Shown: positions 25,601 through 39,350 of the stretch, piece by piece
Position numbering within the stretch: position 1 is the stretch's first letter
Layout: every line of letters starts with the position of its first letter
Source of the DNA: Nemertoderma westbladi
Lineage: Eukaryota; Xenacoelomorpha; Nemertodermatida; Nemertodermatidae
Assembly: GCA_032718475.1 (NCBI GenBank)
Contig: JAUCBJ010007844.1
Location: 50,119 to 114,118 of the forward strand
Length of the DNA: 64,000 nucleotides
Direction of reading: 5' to 3'
Made by a program: the position numbers and the translations under genes
Notes under the pieces: generated by a model
What the model was told of the DNA's origin: nothing
Database searches by the model: none
The model's input: the letters and a program-made list of their open reading frames with translations, nothing else

Positions 25601-28600
25601 GAACCAGTACTCCTTCCTATATGGAGTCCATCATACAGCTGTTAGAACCAGTACTCCTATATGGAGACCATCATACAGCAGTTAGAACCAGTACTCCTAT
25701 ATGGAGCATCAATCAGAAGTTAGAACCAGTACTCCAGTAGCAGTTAGAACCAGTACTCCTATATGGAGTCTATCAATCAGAAGTTAGAACCAGTACTCCT
25801 TTATGGAGTCCATCATACAGTAATTAGAACCAGTACTCCGCAATCAGCAGTTAGAACCAGTACTCCTTTATGGAGTCCATCAATCAGAAGTTAGAACCAG
25901 TACTCCTATATGGAGTCCATCAATCAGAAGTTAGAACCAGTACTCCTATATGGAGTCCATCATACAGCAGTTAGAATCAGTACTCCTATATGGAGTCCAT
26001 CATACAAAAGTTAGAACCAGTACTCCTATATGGAGTCCATCATACAGCAGTTAGAACTCCTATATGGAGTCCATCATACAGCAGTTAGAACCAGTACTCC
26101 TATATGGAGACCATCATACAGCAGTTAGAACCAGTACTCCTATATGGAGTCCATCATACAGCAGTTAGAACCAGTACTCCTATATGGAGTCCATCATACA
26201 GCAGTTAGAACCAGTACTCCTATATGGAGTCCATCATACAGCAGTTAGAACCAGTACTCCTATATGGAGTCCATGATACAGCTGTTAGAACCAGTACTCC
26301 TATATGGAGACCATCATACAGCAGTTAGAACCAGTACTCCTATATGGAGTCCATCATACAGCAGTTAGAACCAGTACTCCTATATGGAGTCCATGATACA
26401 GCTGTTAGAACCAGTACTCCTATATGGAGTCCATCATACAGCAGTTAGAACCAGTACTCCTATATGGAGTCCATGATACAGCTGTTAGAACCAGTACTCC
26501 TATATGGAGTCCATCATACAGCAGTTAGAACCAGTACTCCTATATGGAGTCCATGATACAGCTGTTAGAACCAGTACTCCTATATGGAGACCATCATACA
26601 GCAGTTAGAACCAGTACTCCTATATGGAGTCCATCATACAGCAGTTAGAACCAGTACTCCTATATGGAGTCCATGATACAGCTGTTAGAACCAGTACTCC
26701 TATATGGAGTCCATCATACAGCAGTTAGAACCAGTACTCCTATATGGAGTCCATCATACAGCTGTTAGAACCAGTACTCCTATATGGAGTCCATCATACA
26801 GCAGTTAGAACCAGTACTCCTATATGGAGTCCATCATACAGCAGTTAGAACCAGTACTCCTATATGGAGTCCATCATACAGCAGTTAGAACCAGTACTCC
26901 TATATGGAGTCCATGATACAGCTGTTAGAACCAGTACTCCTATATGGAGACCATCATACAGCAGTTAGAACCAGTACTCCTATATGGAGCATCAATCAGA
27001 AGTTAGAACCAGTACTCCTATATGGAGTCAGTCCATCAATCATAAGTTAGAACCAGTACTCCTATATGGAGTCCATCATACAGCAGTTAGAACCAGTACT
27101 CCTTCCTATATGGAGTCCATCATACAGCTGTTAGAACCAGTACTCCCATATGGAGACCATCATACAGCAGTTAGAACCAGTACTCCTATATGGAGTCCAT
27201 CATACAGCAGTTAGAACCAGTACTCCTATATGGAGTCCATCATACGGCAGTTAGAACCAGTACTCCTATATGGAGTCCATCAATCAGAAGTTAGAACCAG
27301 TACTCCTATATGGAATCAGTCCATCAATCATAAGTTAGAACCAGTACTCCTATATGGAGTCCATCATACAGCAGTTAGAACCAGTACTCCTTCCTATATG
27401 GAGTCCATCATACAGCAGATAGAACCAGTACTCCTATATGGAGTCCATCATACAGCAGTCAGAACCAGTACTTCTATATGGAGACCATCATACAGCAGTT
27501 AGAACCAGTACTCCTATATAGAACCAGTTCTCCTATATGGAGTCCATCAATCAGAAGTTAGAACCAGTACTCCTATATGGAGTCCATCATACAGCAGTTA
27601 GAATCAGTACTCCTATATGGAGTCTATCATACAGCAGTTAGAACCAGTACTCCTATATGGAGTCCATCATACAGCAGTTAGAACCAGTACTCCTATATGG
27701 AGTCCATCATACAGCAGTTAGAACCAGTACTCCTATATGGAGTCAATCATACAGCAGTTAGAATCAGTACTCCTATATGGAGTTCATCAATCAGCAGTTA
27801 GAACCAGTACTCCATCAATCAGAAGTTAACCAGTACTCCTTTATGGAGTCCATCATACAGCAGTTAGAATCAGTACTCCTATATGAAGTCCATCATACAA
27901 AAGTTAGAACCAGTACTCCTATATGGAGTCCATCATACAGCAGTTAGAACTCCTATATGGAGTCCATCATACAGCAGTTAGAATCAGTACTCCTATATGG
28001 AGTCCATCATACAGCAGTTAGAACCAGTACTCCTATATGGAGTCCATCATGCAGCAGTTAGAACCAGTACTCCTATATGGAGTCCATCATACAGCAGTTA
28101 GAACCAGTACTCCTATATGGAGTCCATCATACAGCAGTTAGAATCAGTACTCCTATATGGAGTTCATCAATCAGCAGTTAGAACCAGTACTCCTATATGG
28201 AGTCCATCATACAGCTGTTAGAACCAGTACTCCTATATGGAGACCATCATACAGCAGTTAGAACCAGTACTCCTATATGGAGCATCAATCAGAAGTTAGA
28301 ACCAGTACTCCTATATGGAGTCAGTCCATCAATCATAAGTTAGAACCAGTACTCCTATATGGAGTCCATCATACAGCAGTTAGAACCAGTACTCCTTCCT
28401 ATATGGAGTCCATCATACAGCTGTTAGAACCAGTACTCCTATATGGAGACCATCATACAGCAGTTAGAACCAGTACTCCTATATGGAGCATCAATCAGAA
28501 GTTAGAACCAGTACTCCAGTAGCAGTTAGAACCAGTACTCCTATATGGAGTCTATCAATCAGAAGTTAGAACCAGTACTCCTTTATGGAGTCCATCATAC

Positions 28601-30850
28601 AGTAATTAGAACCAGTACTCCGCAATCAGCAGTTAGAACCAGTACTCCTTTATGGAGTCCATCAATCAGAAGTTAGAACCAGTACTCCTATATGGAGTCC
28701 ATCAATCAGAAGTTAGAACCAGTACTCCTATATGGAGTCCATCATACAGCAGTTAGAATCAGTACTCCTATATGGAGTCCATCATACAAAAGTTAGAACC
28801 AGTACTCCTATATGGAGTCCATCATACAGCAGTTAGAACCTCCTATATGGAGTCCATCATACAGCAGTTAGAATCAGTACTCCTATATGGAGACCATCAT
28901 ACAGCAGTTAGAACCAGTACTCCTATATGGAGTCCATCATACAGCAGTTAGAACCAGTACTCCTATATGGAGTCCATCATACAGCAGTTAGAACCAGTAC
29001 TCCTATATGGAGTCCATCATACAGCAGTTAGAACCAGTACTCCTATATGGAGTCCATGATACAGCTGTTAGAACCAGTACTCCTATATGGAGACCATCAT
29101 ACAGCAGTTAGAACCAGTACTCCTATATGGAGTCCATCATACAGCAGTTAGAACCAGTACTCCTATATGGAGTCCATGATACAGCTGTTAGAACCAGTAC
29201 TCCTATATGGAGTCCATCATACAGCAGTTAGAACCAGTACTCCTATATGGAGTCCATGATACAGCTGTTAGAACCAGTACTCCTATATGGAGTCCATCAT
29301 ACAGCAGTTAGAACCAGTACTCCTATATGGAGTCCATGATACAGCTGTTAGAACCAGTACTCCTATATGGAGACCATCATACAGCAGTTAGAACCAGTAC
29401 TCCTATATGGAGTCCATCATACAGCAGTTAGAACCAGTACTCCTATATGGAGTCCATGATACAGCTGTTAGAACCAGTACTCCTATATGGAGTCCATCAT
29501 ACAGCAGTTAGAACCAGTACTCCTATATGGAGTCCATCATACAGCTGTTAGAACCAGTACTCCTATATGGAGTCCATCATACAGCAGTTAGAACCAGTAC
29601 TCCTATATGGAGTCCATCATACAGCAGTTAGAACCAGTACTCCTATATGGAGTCCATCATACAGCAGTTAGAACCAGTACTCCTATATGGAGTCCATGAT
29701 ACAGCTGTTAGAACCAGTACTCCTATATGGAGACCATCATACAGCAGTTAGAACCAGTACTCCTATATGGAGCATCAATCAGAAGTTAGAACCAGTACTC
29801 CTATATGGAGTCAGTCCATCAATCATAAGTTAGAACCAGTACTCCTATATGGAGTCCATCATACAGCAGTTAGAACCAGTACTCCTTCCTATATGGAGTC
29901 CATCATACAGCTGTTAGAACCAGTACTCCCATATGGAGACCATCATACAGCAGTTAGAACCAGTACTCCTATATGGAGTCCATCATACAGCAGTTAGAAC
30001 CAGTACTCCTATATGGAGTCCATCATACGGCAGTTAGAACCAGTACTCCTATATGGAGTCCATCAATCAGAAGTTAGAACCAGTACTCCTATATGGAATC
30101 AGTCCATCAATCATAAGTTAGAACCAGTACTCCTATATGGAGTCCATCATACAGCAGTTAGAACCAGTACTCCTTCCTATATGGAGTCCATCATACAGCA
30201 GATAGAACCAGTACTCCTATATGGAGTCCATCATACAGCAGTCAGAACCAGTACTTCTATATGGAGACCATCATACAGCAGTTAGAACCAGTACTCCTAT
30301 ATAGAACCAGTTCTCCTATATGGAGTCCATCAATCAGAAGTTAGAACCAGTACTCCTATATGGAGTCCATCATACAGCAGTTAGAATCAGTACTCCTATA
30401 TGGAGTCTATCATACAGCAGTTAGAACCAGTACTCCTATATGGAGTCCATCATACAGCAGTTAGAACCAGTACTCCTATATGGAGTCCATCATACAGCAG
30501 TTAGAACCAGTACTCCTATATGGAGTCAATCATACAGCAGTTAGAATCAGTACTCCTATATGGAGTTCATCAATCAGCAGTTAGAACCAGTACTCCATCA
30601 ATCAGAAGTTCACCAGTACTCCTTTATGGAGTCTATCATACAGCAGTTAGAATCAGTACTCCTATATGGAGCATCAATCAGCAGTTAGAACCAGTACTCC
30701 TATATGGAGTCCATCATACAGCAGTTAGAATCAGTACTCCTATATGGAGCATCAATCAGCAGTTAGAACCAGTACTCCTATATGGAGTCCATCAATCAGC
30801 AGTTAGAACCAGTACTCCTATATGGAGTCCATCATACAGCAGTTAGAACC
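22637..30850. repeat. Higher-order repeat with copies at 22.6, 27.0 and 29.8 kb
   Basis: The series beginning with the GGAGCATCAATCAGAAG unit and containing CTCCCATATGG, ATACGGCAG, GGAATCAGTCC and CTCCTATATAGAACCAG occurs at 22,637, 26,984 and 29,767 (spacings 4,347 and 2,783). Each copy is preceded by a TGATACAGCTG segment. The first spacing is longer because it contains the extra 23.5-26.0-kb material. Confidence 0.8.
23881..25650. repeat. Satellite block repeated 8,030 bp downstream
   Basis: Landmarks at 23,891, 24,606 and 25,495 recur exactly 8,030 bp later at 31,921, 32,636 and 33,525. Only a few single-base differences are seen, for example TATGAAG near 25,101 against TATGGAG near 33,131. 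Correspondence stops near 25,650/33,680, where the downstream copy has the CTCCGCAATCAGAAG deletion unit. Confidence 0.75.
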
Positions 30851-30949
30851 AGTACTCCTATATGGAGTCCATCATACAGCAGTTAGAACCCGTACTCCTA
30901 TATGGAGTCCATCATACAGCAGTTAGAACCAGTACTCCTATATGGAGTC

Positions 30950-31830
30950 CATCAATCAGAATCAGAAGTTAGAACCAGTACTCCAATATGGAGTCCATCA
31001 TACAGCAGTTAGAACCAGTACTCCTATATGGAGTCCATCATACAGCAGTTAGAACCAGTACTCCTATATGGAGTCCATCAATCAGAATCAGAAGTTAGAA
31101 CCAGTACTCCAATATGGAGTCCATCATACAGCAGTTAGAACCAGTACTCCTATATGGAGTCCATCATACAGCAGTTAGAACCAGTACTCCTATATGGAGT
31201 CCATCATACAGCAGTTAGAACCAGTACTCCTATATGGAGTCCATCATACAGTAGTTAGAACCAGTACTCCTATATGGAGTCCATCAATCAGAATCAGAAG
31301 TTAGAACCAGTACTCCAATATGGAGTCCATCATACAGCAGTTAGAACCAGTACTCCTATATGGAGTCCATCATACAGCAGTTAGAACCAGTACTCCTATA
31401 TGGAGTCCATCAATCAGAATCAGAAGTTAGAACCAGTACTCCAATATGGAGTCCATCATACAGCAGTTAGAACCAGTACTCCTATATGGAGTCCATCATA
31501 CAGCAGTTAGAACCAGTACTCCTATATGGAGTCCATCATACAGCAGTTAGAACCAGTACTCCTATATGGAGTCCATCATACAGTAGTTAGAACCAGTACT
31601 CCTCAATCCGCAGTTAGAACCAGTACTCCTTTATGGAGTCCATCAATCAGAAGTTAGAACCAGTACTCCTATATGGAGTCCATCATACAGCAGTTAGAAT
31701 CAGTACTCCTATATGGAGCATCAATCAGCAGTTAGAACCAGTACTCCTATATGGAGTCCATCATACAGCAGTTAGAACCAGTACTCCTATATGGAGTCCA
31801 TCAATCAGAATCAGAAGTTAGAACCAGTAC
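30950..31830. repeat. Sub-block with ATCAGAATCAGAAG / CTCCAATATGG units
   Basis: A 6-bp internal duplication (ATCAGA twice) followed by the CTCCAATATGG variant recurs near 30,955, 31,080, 31,285, 31,405 and 31,805. A ~0.33-kb group of these units is itself repeated, showing homogenisation on a scale smaller than the multi-kilobase blocks. Confidence 0.75.
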
Positions 31831-32635
31831 TCCAATATGGAGTCCATCATACAGCAGTTAGAACCAGTACTCCTATATGGAGTCCATCATACAGCAGTTA
31901 GAACCAGTACTCCTATATGGAGCATCAATCAGCAGATAGAACCAGGAACCAGTACTCCTATATGGATTCCATCATACAGCAGTTAGAACCAGTACTCCTA
32001 TATGGAGTCCATCATACAGCAGTTAGAACCAGTACTCCTATATGGAGTCCATCATACAGCAGTTAGAACCAGTACTCCTATATGGAGTCCATCATACAGC
32101 AGTTAGAACCAGTACTCCTATATGGAGTCCATCAATCAGAAGTTAGAACCAGTACTCCTATATGGAGTCCATCAATCAGAAGTTAGAACCAGTACTCCTA
32201 TATGGAGTCCATCATACAGCAGTTAGAATCAGTACTCCTATATGAAGTCCATCATACAAAAGTTAGAACCAGTACTCCTATATGGAGTCCATCATACAGC
32301 AGTTAGAACTCCTATATGGAGTCCATCATACAGCAGTTAGAATCAGTACTCCTATATGGAGTCCATCATACAGCAGTTAGAACCAGTACTCCTATATGGA
32401 GTCCATCATGCAGCAGTTAGAACCAGTACTCCTATATGGAGTCCATCATACAGCAGTTAGAACCAGTACTCCTATATGGAGTCCATCATACAGCAGTTAG
32501 AATCAGTACTCCTATATGGAGTTCATCAATCAGCAGTTAGAACCAGTACTCCTATATGGAGTCCATCATACAGCTGTTAGAACCAGTACTCCTATATGGA
32601 GACCATCATACAGCAGTTAGAACCAGTACTCCTAT

Positions 32636-35600
32636 ATGGAGCATCAATCAGAAGTTAGAACCAGTACTCCTATATGGAGTCAGTCCATCAATCATAAGTT
32701 AGAACCAGTACTCCTATATGGAGTCCATCATACAGCAGTTAGAACCAGTACTCCTTCCTATATGGAGTCCATCATACAGCTGTTAGAACCAGTACTCCTA
32801 TATGGAGACCATCATACAGCAGTTAGAACCAGTACTCCTATATGGAGCATCAATCAGAAGTTAGAACCAGTACTCCAGTAGCAGTTAGAACCAGTACTCC
32901 TATATGGAGTCTATCAATCAGAAGTTAGAACCAGTACTCCTTTATGGAGTCCATCATACAGTAATTAGAACCAGTACTCCGCAATCAGCAGTTAGAACCA
33001 GTACTCCTTTATGGAGTCCATCAATCAGAAGTTAGAACCAGTACTCCTATATGGAGTCCATCAATCAGAAGTTAGAACCAGTACTCCTATATGGAGTCCA
33101 TCATACAGCAGTTAGAATCAGTACTCCTATATGGAGTCCATCATACAAAAGTTAGAACCAGTACTCCTATATGGAGTCCATCATACAGCAGTTAGAACTC
33201 CTATATGGAGTCCATCATACAGCAGTTAGAATCAGTACTCCTATATGGAGTCCATCATACAGCAGTTAGAACCAGTACTCCTATATGGAGTCCATCATAC
33301 AGCAGTTAGAACCAGTACTCCTATATGGAGTCCATCATACAGCAGTTAGAACCAGTACTCCTATATGGAGTCCATCATACAGCAGTTAGAACCAGTACTC
33401 CTATATGGAGTCCATCATACAGCAGTTAGAACCAGTACTCCTATATGGAGTCCATCATACAGCTGTTAGAACCAGTACTCATATATGGAGACCATCATAC
33501 AGCAGTTAGAACCAGTACTCCTATATGGAGCATCAATCAGAAGTTAGAACCAGTACTCCTATATGGAGTCAGTCCATCAATCATAAGTTAGAACCAGTAC
33601 TCCTATATGGAGTCCATCATACAGCAGTTAGAACCAGTACTCCTTCCTATATGGAGTCCATCATACAGCTGTTAGAACCAGTACTCCGCAATCAGAAGTT
33701 AGAACCAGTACTCCTATATGGAGTCAGTCCATCAATCATAAGTTAGAACCAGTACTCCTATATGGAGTCCATCATACAGCAGTTAGAACCAGTACTCCTT
33801 CCTATATGGATTCCATCATACAGCAGTTAGAACCAGTACTCCTATATGGAGTCCATCATACAGCAGTTAAAACCAGTACTCCTATATGGAGTCCATCATA
33901 CAGCAGTTAGAACCAGTACTCCTATATGGAGTCCATCATACAGCAGTTAGAACCAGTACTCCTATATGGAGTCCATCATACAGCAGTTAGAACCAGTACT
34001 CCTATATGGAGTCCATCATACAGCAGTTAAAACCAGTACTCCTATATGGAGTCCATCATACAGCAGTTAGAACCAGTACTCCTATATGGAGTCCATCGAT
34101 CAGAAGTTAGAACCAGTACTCCTATATGGAGTCCATCATACAGCAGTTAGAACCAGTACTCCTTCCTATATGGATTCCATCATACAGCAGTTAGAACCAG
34201 TACTCCTTCCTATATGGAGTCCATCATATCAGCAGTTAGAACCAGTACTCCTATATGGAGTCCATCATACAGCAGTTAGAACCAGTACTCCTATATGGAG
34301 TCCATCATACAGCTGTTAGAACCAGTACTCCTATATGGAGTCCATCATACAGCAGTTAGAACCAGTACTCCTATATGGAGACCATCATACAGCAGTTAGA
34401 ACCAGTACTCCTTCCTATATGGATTCCATCATACAGCAGTTAGAACCAGTACTCCTATATGGAGTCCATCATACAGCAGTTAGAACCAGTACTCCTATAT
34501 GGAGACCATCATACAGCAGTTAGAACCAGTACTCCTATATGGAGTCCATCAATCAGAATTTAGAACCAGTACTCCTTTATGGAGTCCTTCAATCATAAGT
34601 TAGAACCAGTACTCCTATATGGAGTCCATCAATCAGAAGTTAGAACCAGTACTCCTATATGGAGTCCTTCAATCATAAGTTAGAACCAGTACTCCTATAT
34701 GGAGTCCATCATACAGCAGTTAGAACCAGTACTCCTTCCTATATGGATTCCATCATACAGCAGTTAGAACCAGTACTCCTATATGGAGTCCATCATACAG
34801 CAGTTAGAACCAGTACTCCTATATGGAGACCATCATACAGCAGTTAGAACCAGTACTCCTATATGGAGCATCAATCAGCAGATAGAACCAGGAACCAGTA
34901 CTCCTATAAGGATTCCATCATACAGCAGTTAGAACCAGTACTCCTATATGGAGTCCATCATACAGCAGTTAGAACCAGTACTCCTATATGGAGTCCATCA
35001 TACAGCAGTTAGAACCAGTACTCCTATATGGAGTCCATCAATCAGAAGTTAGAACCAGTACTCCTATATGGAGTCCATCAATCAGAAGTTAGAACCAGTA
35101 CTCCTATATGGAGTCCATCATACAGCAGTTAGAATCAGTACTCCTATATGAAGTCCATCATACAAAAGTTAGAACCAGTACTCCTATATGGAGTCCATCA
35201 TACAGCAGTTAGAACTCCTATATGGAGTCCATCATACAGCAGTTAGAATCAGTACTCCTATATGGAGTCCATCATACAGCAGTTAGAACCAGTACTCCTA
35301 TATGGAGTCCATCATGCAGCAGTTAGAACCAGTACTCCTATATGGAGTCCATCATACAGCAGTTAGAACCAGTACTCCTATATGGAGTCCATCATACAGC
35401 AGTTAGAATCAGTACTCCTATATGGAGTTCATCAATCAGCAGTTAGAACTCCTATATGGAGTCCATCATACAGCAGTTAGAACTCCTATATGGAGTCCAT
35501 CATACAGCAGTTAGAATCAGTACTCCTATATGGAGTTCATCAATCAGCAGTTAGAACCAGTACTCCTATATGGAGTCCATCATACAGCAGTTAGAACCAG

Positions 35601-38600
35601 TACTCCTATATGGAGTCCATCATACAGCAGTTAGAACCAGTACTCCTATATGGAGTCCATCATACAGCAGTTAGAATCAGTACTCCTATATGGAGTTCAT
35701 CAATCAGCAGTTAGAACCAGTACTCCTATATGGAGTCCATCATACAGCTGTTAGAACCAGTACTCCTATATGGAGACCATCATACAGCAGTTAGAACCAG
35801 TACTCCTATATGGAGCATCAATCAGAAGTTAGAACCAGTACTCCTATATGGAGTCAGTCCATCAATCATAAGTTAGAACCAGTACTCCTATATGGAGTCC
35901 ATCATACAGCAGTTAGAACCAGTACTCCTTCCTATATGGAGTCCATCATACAGCTGTTAGAACCAGTACTCCTATATGGAGACCATCATACAGCAGTTGG
36001 AACCAGTACTCCTATATGGAGCATCAATCAGAAGTTAGAACCAGTACTCCAGTAGCAGTTAGAACCAGTACTCCTATATGGAGTCTATCAATCAGAAGTT
36101 AGAACCAGTACTCCTTTATGGAGTCCATCATACAGTAATTAGAACCAGTACTCCGCAATCAGCAGTTAGAACCAGTACTCCTTTATGGAGTCCATCAATC
36201 AGAAGTTAGAACCAGTACTCCTATATGGAGTCCATCAATCAGAAGTTAGAACCAGTACTCCTATATGGAGTCCATCATACAGCAGTTAGAATCAGTACTC
36301 CTATATGGAGTCCATCATACAAAAGTTAGAACCAGTACTCCTATATGGAGTCCATCATACAGCAGTTAGAACTCCTATATGGAGTCCATCATACAGCAGT
36401 TAAAACCAGTACTCCTATATGGAGTCCATCATACAGCAGTTAGAACCAGTACTCCTATATGGAGTCCATCATACAGCAGTTAGAACCAGTACTCCTATAT
36501 GGAGTCCATCATACAGCAGTTAGAACCAGTACTCCTATATGGAGTCCATCATACAGCAGTTAGAACCAGTACTCCTATATGGAGTCCATCATACAGCAGT
36601 TAGAACCAGTACTCCTATATGGAGTCCATCATACAGCAGTTAGAATCAGTACTCCTATATGGAGTTCATCAATCAGCAGTTAGAACCAGTACTCCTATAT
36701 GGAGTCCATCGTACAGCTGTTAGAACCAGTACTCCTATATGGAGACCATCATACAGCAGTTAGAACCAGTACTCCTATATGGAGCATCAATCAGAAGTTA
36801 GAACCAGTACTCCTATATGGAGTCAGTCCATCAATCATAAGTTAGAACCAGTACTCCTATATGGAGTCCATCATACAGCAGTTAGAACCAGTACTCCTTC
36901 CTATATGGAGTCCATCATACAGCTGTTAGAACCAGTACTCCTATATGGAGACCATCATACAGCAGTTGGAACCAGTACTCCTATATGGAGCATCAATCAG
37001 AAGTTAGAACCAGTACTCCAGTAGCAGTTAGAACCAGTACTCCTATATGGAGTCTATCAATCAGAAGTTAGAACCAGTACTCCTTTATGGAGTCCATCAT
37101 ACAGTAATTAGAACCAGTACTCCGCAATCAGCAGTTAGAACCAGTACTCCTTTATGGAGTCCATCAATCAGAAGTTAGAACCAGTACTCCTATATGGAGT
37201 CCATCAATCAGAAGTTAGAACCAGTACTCCTATATGGAGTCCATCATACAGCAGTTAGAATCAGTACTCCTATATGGAGTCCATCATACAAAAGTTAGAA
37301 CCAGTACTCCTATATGGAGTCCATCATACAGCAGTTAGAACTCCTATATGGAGTCCATCATACAGCAGTTAGAATCAGTACTCCTATATGGAGTCCATCA
37401 TACAGCAGTTAGAACCAGTACTATATGGAGTCCATCATACAGCAGTTAGAACCAGTACTCCGATATGGAGTCCATCATACAGCAGTTAGAACCAGTACTC
37501 CTATATGGAGTCCATCATACAGCAGTTAGAACCAGTACTCCTATATGGAGTCCATCATACAGCTGTTAGAACCAGTACTCCTATATGGAGTCCATCATAC
37601 AGCAGTTAGAACCAGTACTCCGATATGGAGTCCATCATACAGCAGTTAGAACCAGTACTCCTATATGGAGTCCATCATACAGCAGTTAGAACCAGTACTC
37701 CTATATGGAGTCCATCATACAGCTGTTAGAACCAGTACTCCTATATGGAGACCATCATACAGCAGTTAGAACCAGTACTCCTATATGGAGCATCAATCAG
37801 AAGTTAGAACCAGTACTCCTAAATGGAGTCAGTCCATCAATCATAAGTTAGAACCAGTACTCCTATATGGAGTCAGTCCATCAATCATAAGTTAGAACCA
37901 GTACTCCTATATGGAGTCCATCATACAGCAGTTAGAACCAGTACTCCTTCCTATATGGATTCCATCATACAGCAGTTAGAACCAGTACTCCTATATGGAG
38001 TCCATCATACAGCAGTTAAAACCAGTACTCCTATATGGAGTCCATCATATAGCAGTTAGAACCAGTACTCCTATATGGAGTCCATCGATCAGAAGTTAGA
38101 ACCAGTACTCCTATATGGAGTCCATCATACAGCAGTTAGAACCAGTACTCCTTCCTATATGGATTCCATCATACAGCAGTTAGAACCAGTACTCCTATAT
38201 GGAGTCCATCATACAGCAGTTAAAACCAGTACTCCTATATGGAGTCCATCATATAGCAGTTAGAACCAGTACTCCTATATGGAGTCCATCGATCAGAAGT
38301 TAGAACCAGTACTCCTATATGGAGTCCATCATACAGCAGTTAGAACCAGTACTCCTTCCTATATGGATTCCATCATACAGCAGTTAGAACCAGTACTCCT
38401 ATATGGAGTCCATCATACAGCAGTTAGAACCAGTACTCCTATATGGAGACCATCATACAGCAGTTAGAACCAGTACTCCTTCCTATGTGGATTCCATCAT
38501 ACAGCAGTTAGAACCAGTACTCCTATATGGAGTCCATCATACAGCAGTTAGAACCAGTACTCCTATATGGAGTCCATCATACAGCAGTTAGAAACAGTAC

Positions 38601-39350
38601 TCCTATATGGAGACCATCATACAGCAGTTAGAACCAGTACTCCTATATGGAGTCCATCAATCAGAAGTTAGAACCAGTACTCCTTTATGGAGTCCTTCAA
38701 TCATAAGTTAGAACCAGTACTCCTATATGGAGTCCATCATACAGCAGTTAGAACCAGTACTCCTTCCTATATGGATTCCATCATACAGCAGTTAGAACCA
38801 GTACTCCTATATGGAGTCCATCATACAGCAGTTAGAACCAGTACTCCTATATGGAGACCATCATACAGCAGTTAGAACCAGTACTCCTATATGGAGCATC
38901 AATCAGAAGTTAGAACCAGTACTCCTATATGGAGTCAGTCCATCAATCATAAGTTAGAACCAGTACTCCTATATGGAGTCCATCATACAGCAGTTAGAAC
39001 CAGTACTCCTTCCTATATGGATTCCATCATACAGCAGTTAGAACCAGTACTCCTATATGGAGTCCATCATACAGCTGTTAGAACCAGTACTCCTATATGG
39101 AGTCCATCAATCAGAAGTTAGAACCAGTACTCCTATATGGAGTCAGTCCAGCAATCATAAGTTAGAACCAGTACTCCTATATGGAGTCCATCATACAGCA
39201 GTTAGAACCAGTACTCCTTCCTATATGGAGTCCATCATACAGCAGATTGAACCAGTACTCCTATATGGAGTCCATCATACAGCAGTCAGAACCAGTACTT
39301 CTATATGGAGACCATCATACAGCAGTTAGAACCAGTACTCCTATATAGGA
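32636..39350. repeat. Large duplicated satellite block, right copy
   Basis: Partner of 11,363-18,050. It lacks the LINE found in the left copy. It has local expansions relative to it, such as a repeated ~970-bp group (landmarks 35,810 and 36,779) and a repeated ~200-bp group near 38,075-38,279. Confidence 0.8.
38884..38967. other. Empty site matching the 16.2-kb LINE insertion
   Basis: The single copy of the GGAGCATCAATCAGAAG plus GGAGTCAGTCC monomer pair in the right block. The left flank matches 16,070 and back (offset 22,813). The right flank matches 17,670 onwards (offset 21,298) with one early difference, CCAGCAATC near 39,149 against CCATCAATC. Confidence 0.75.
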
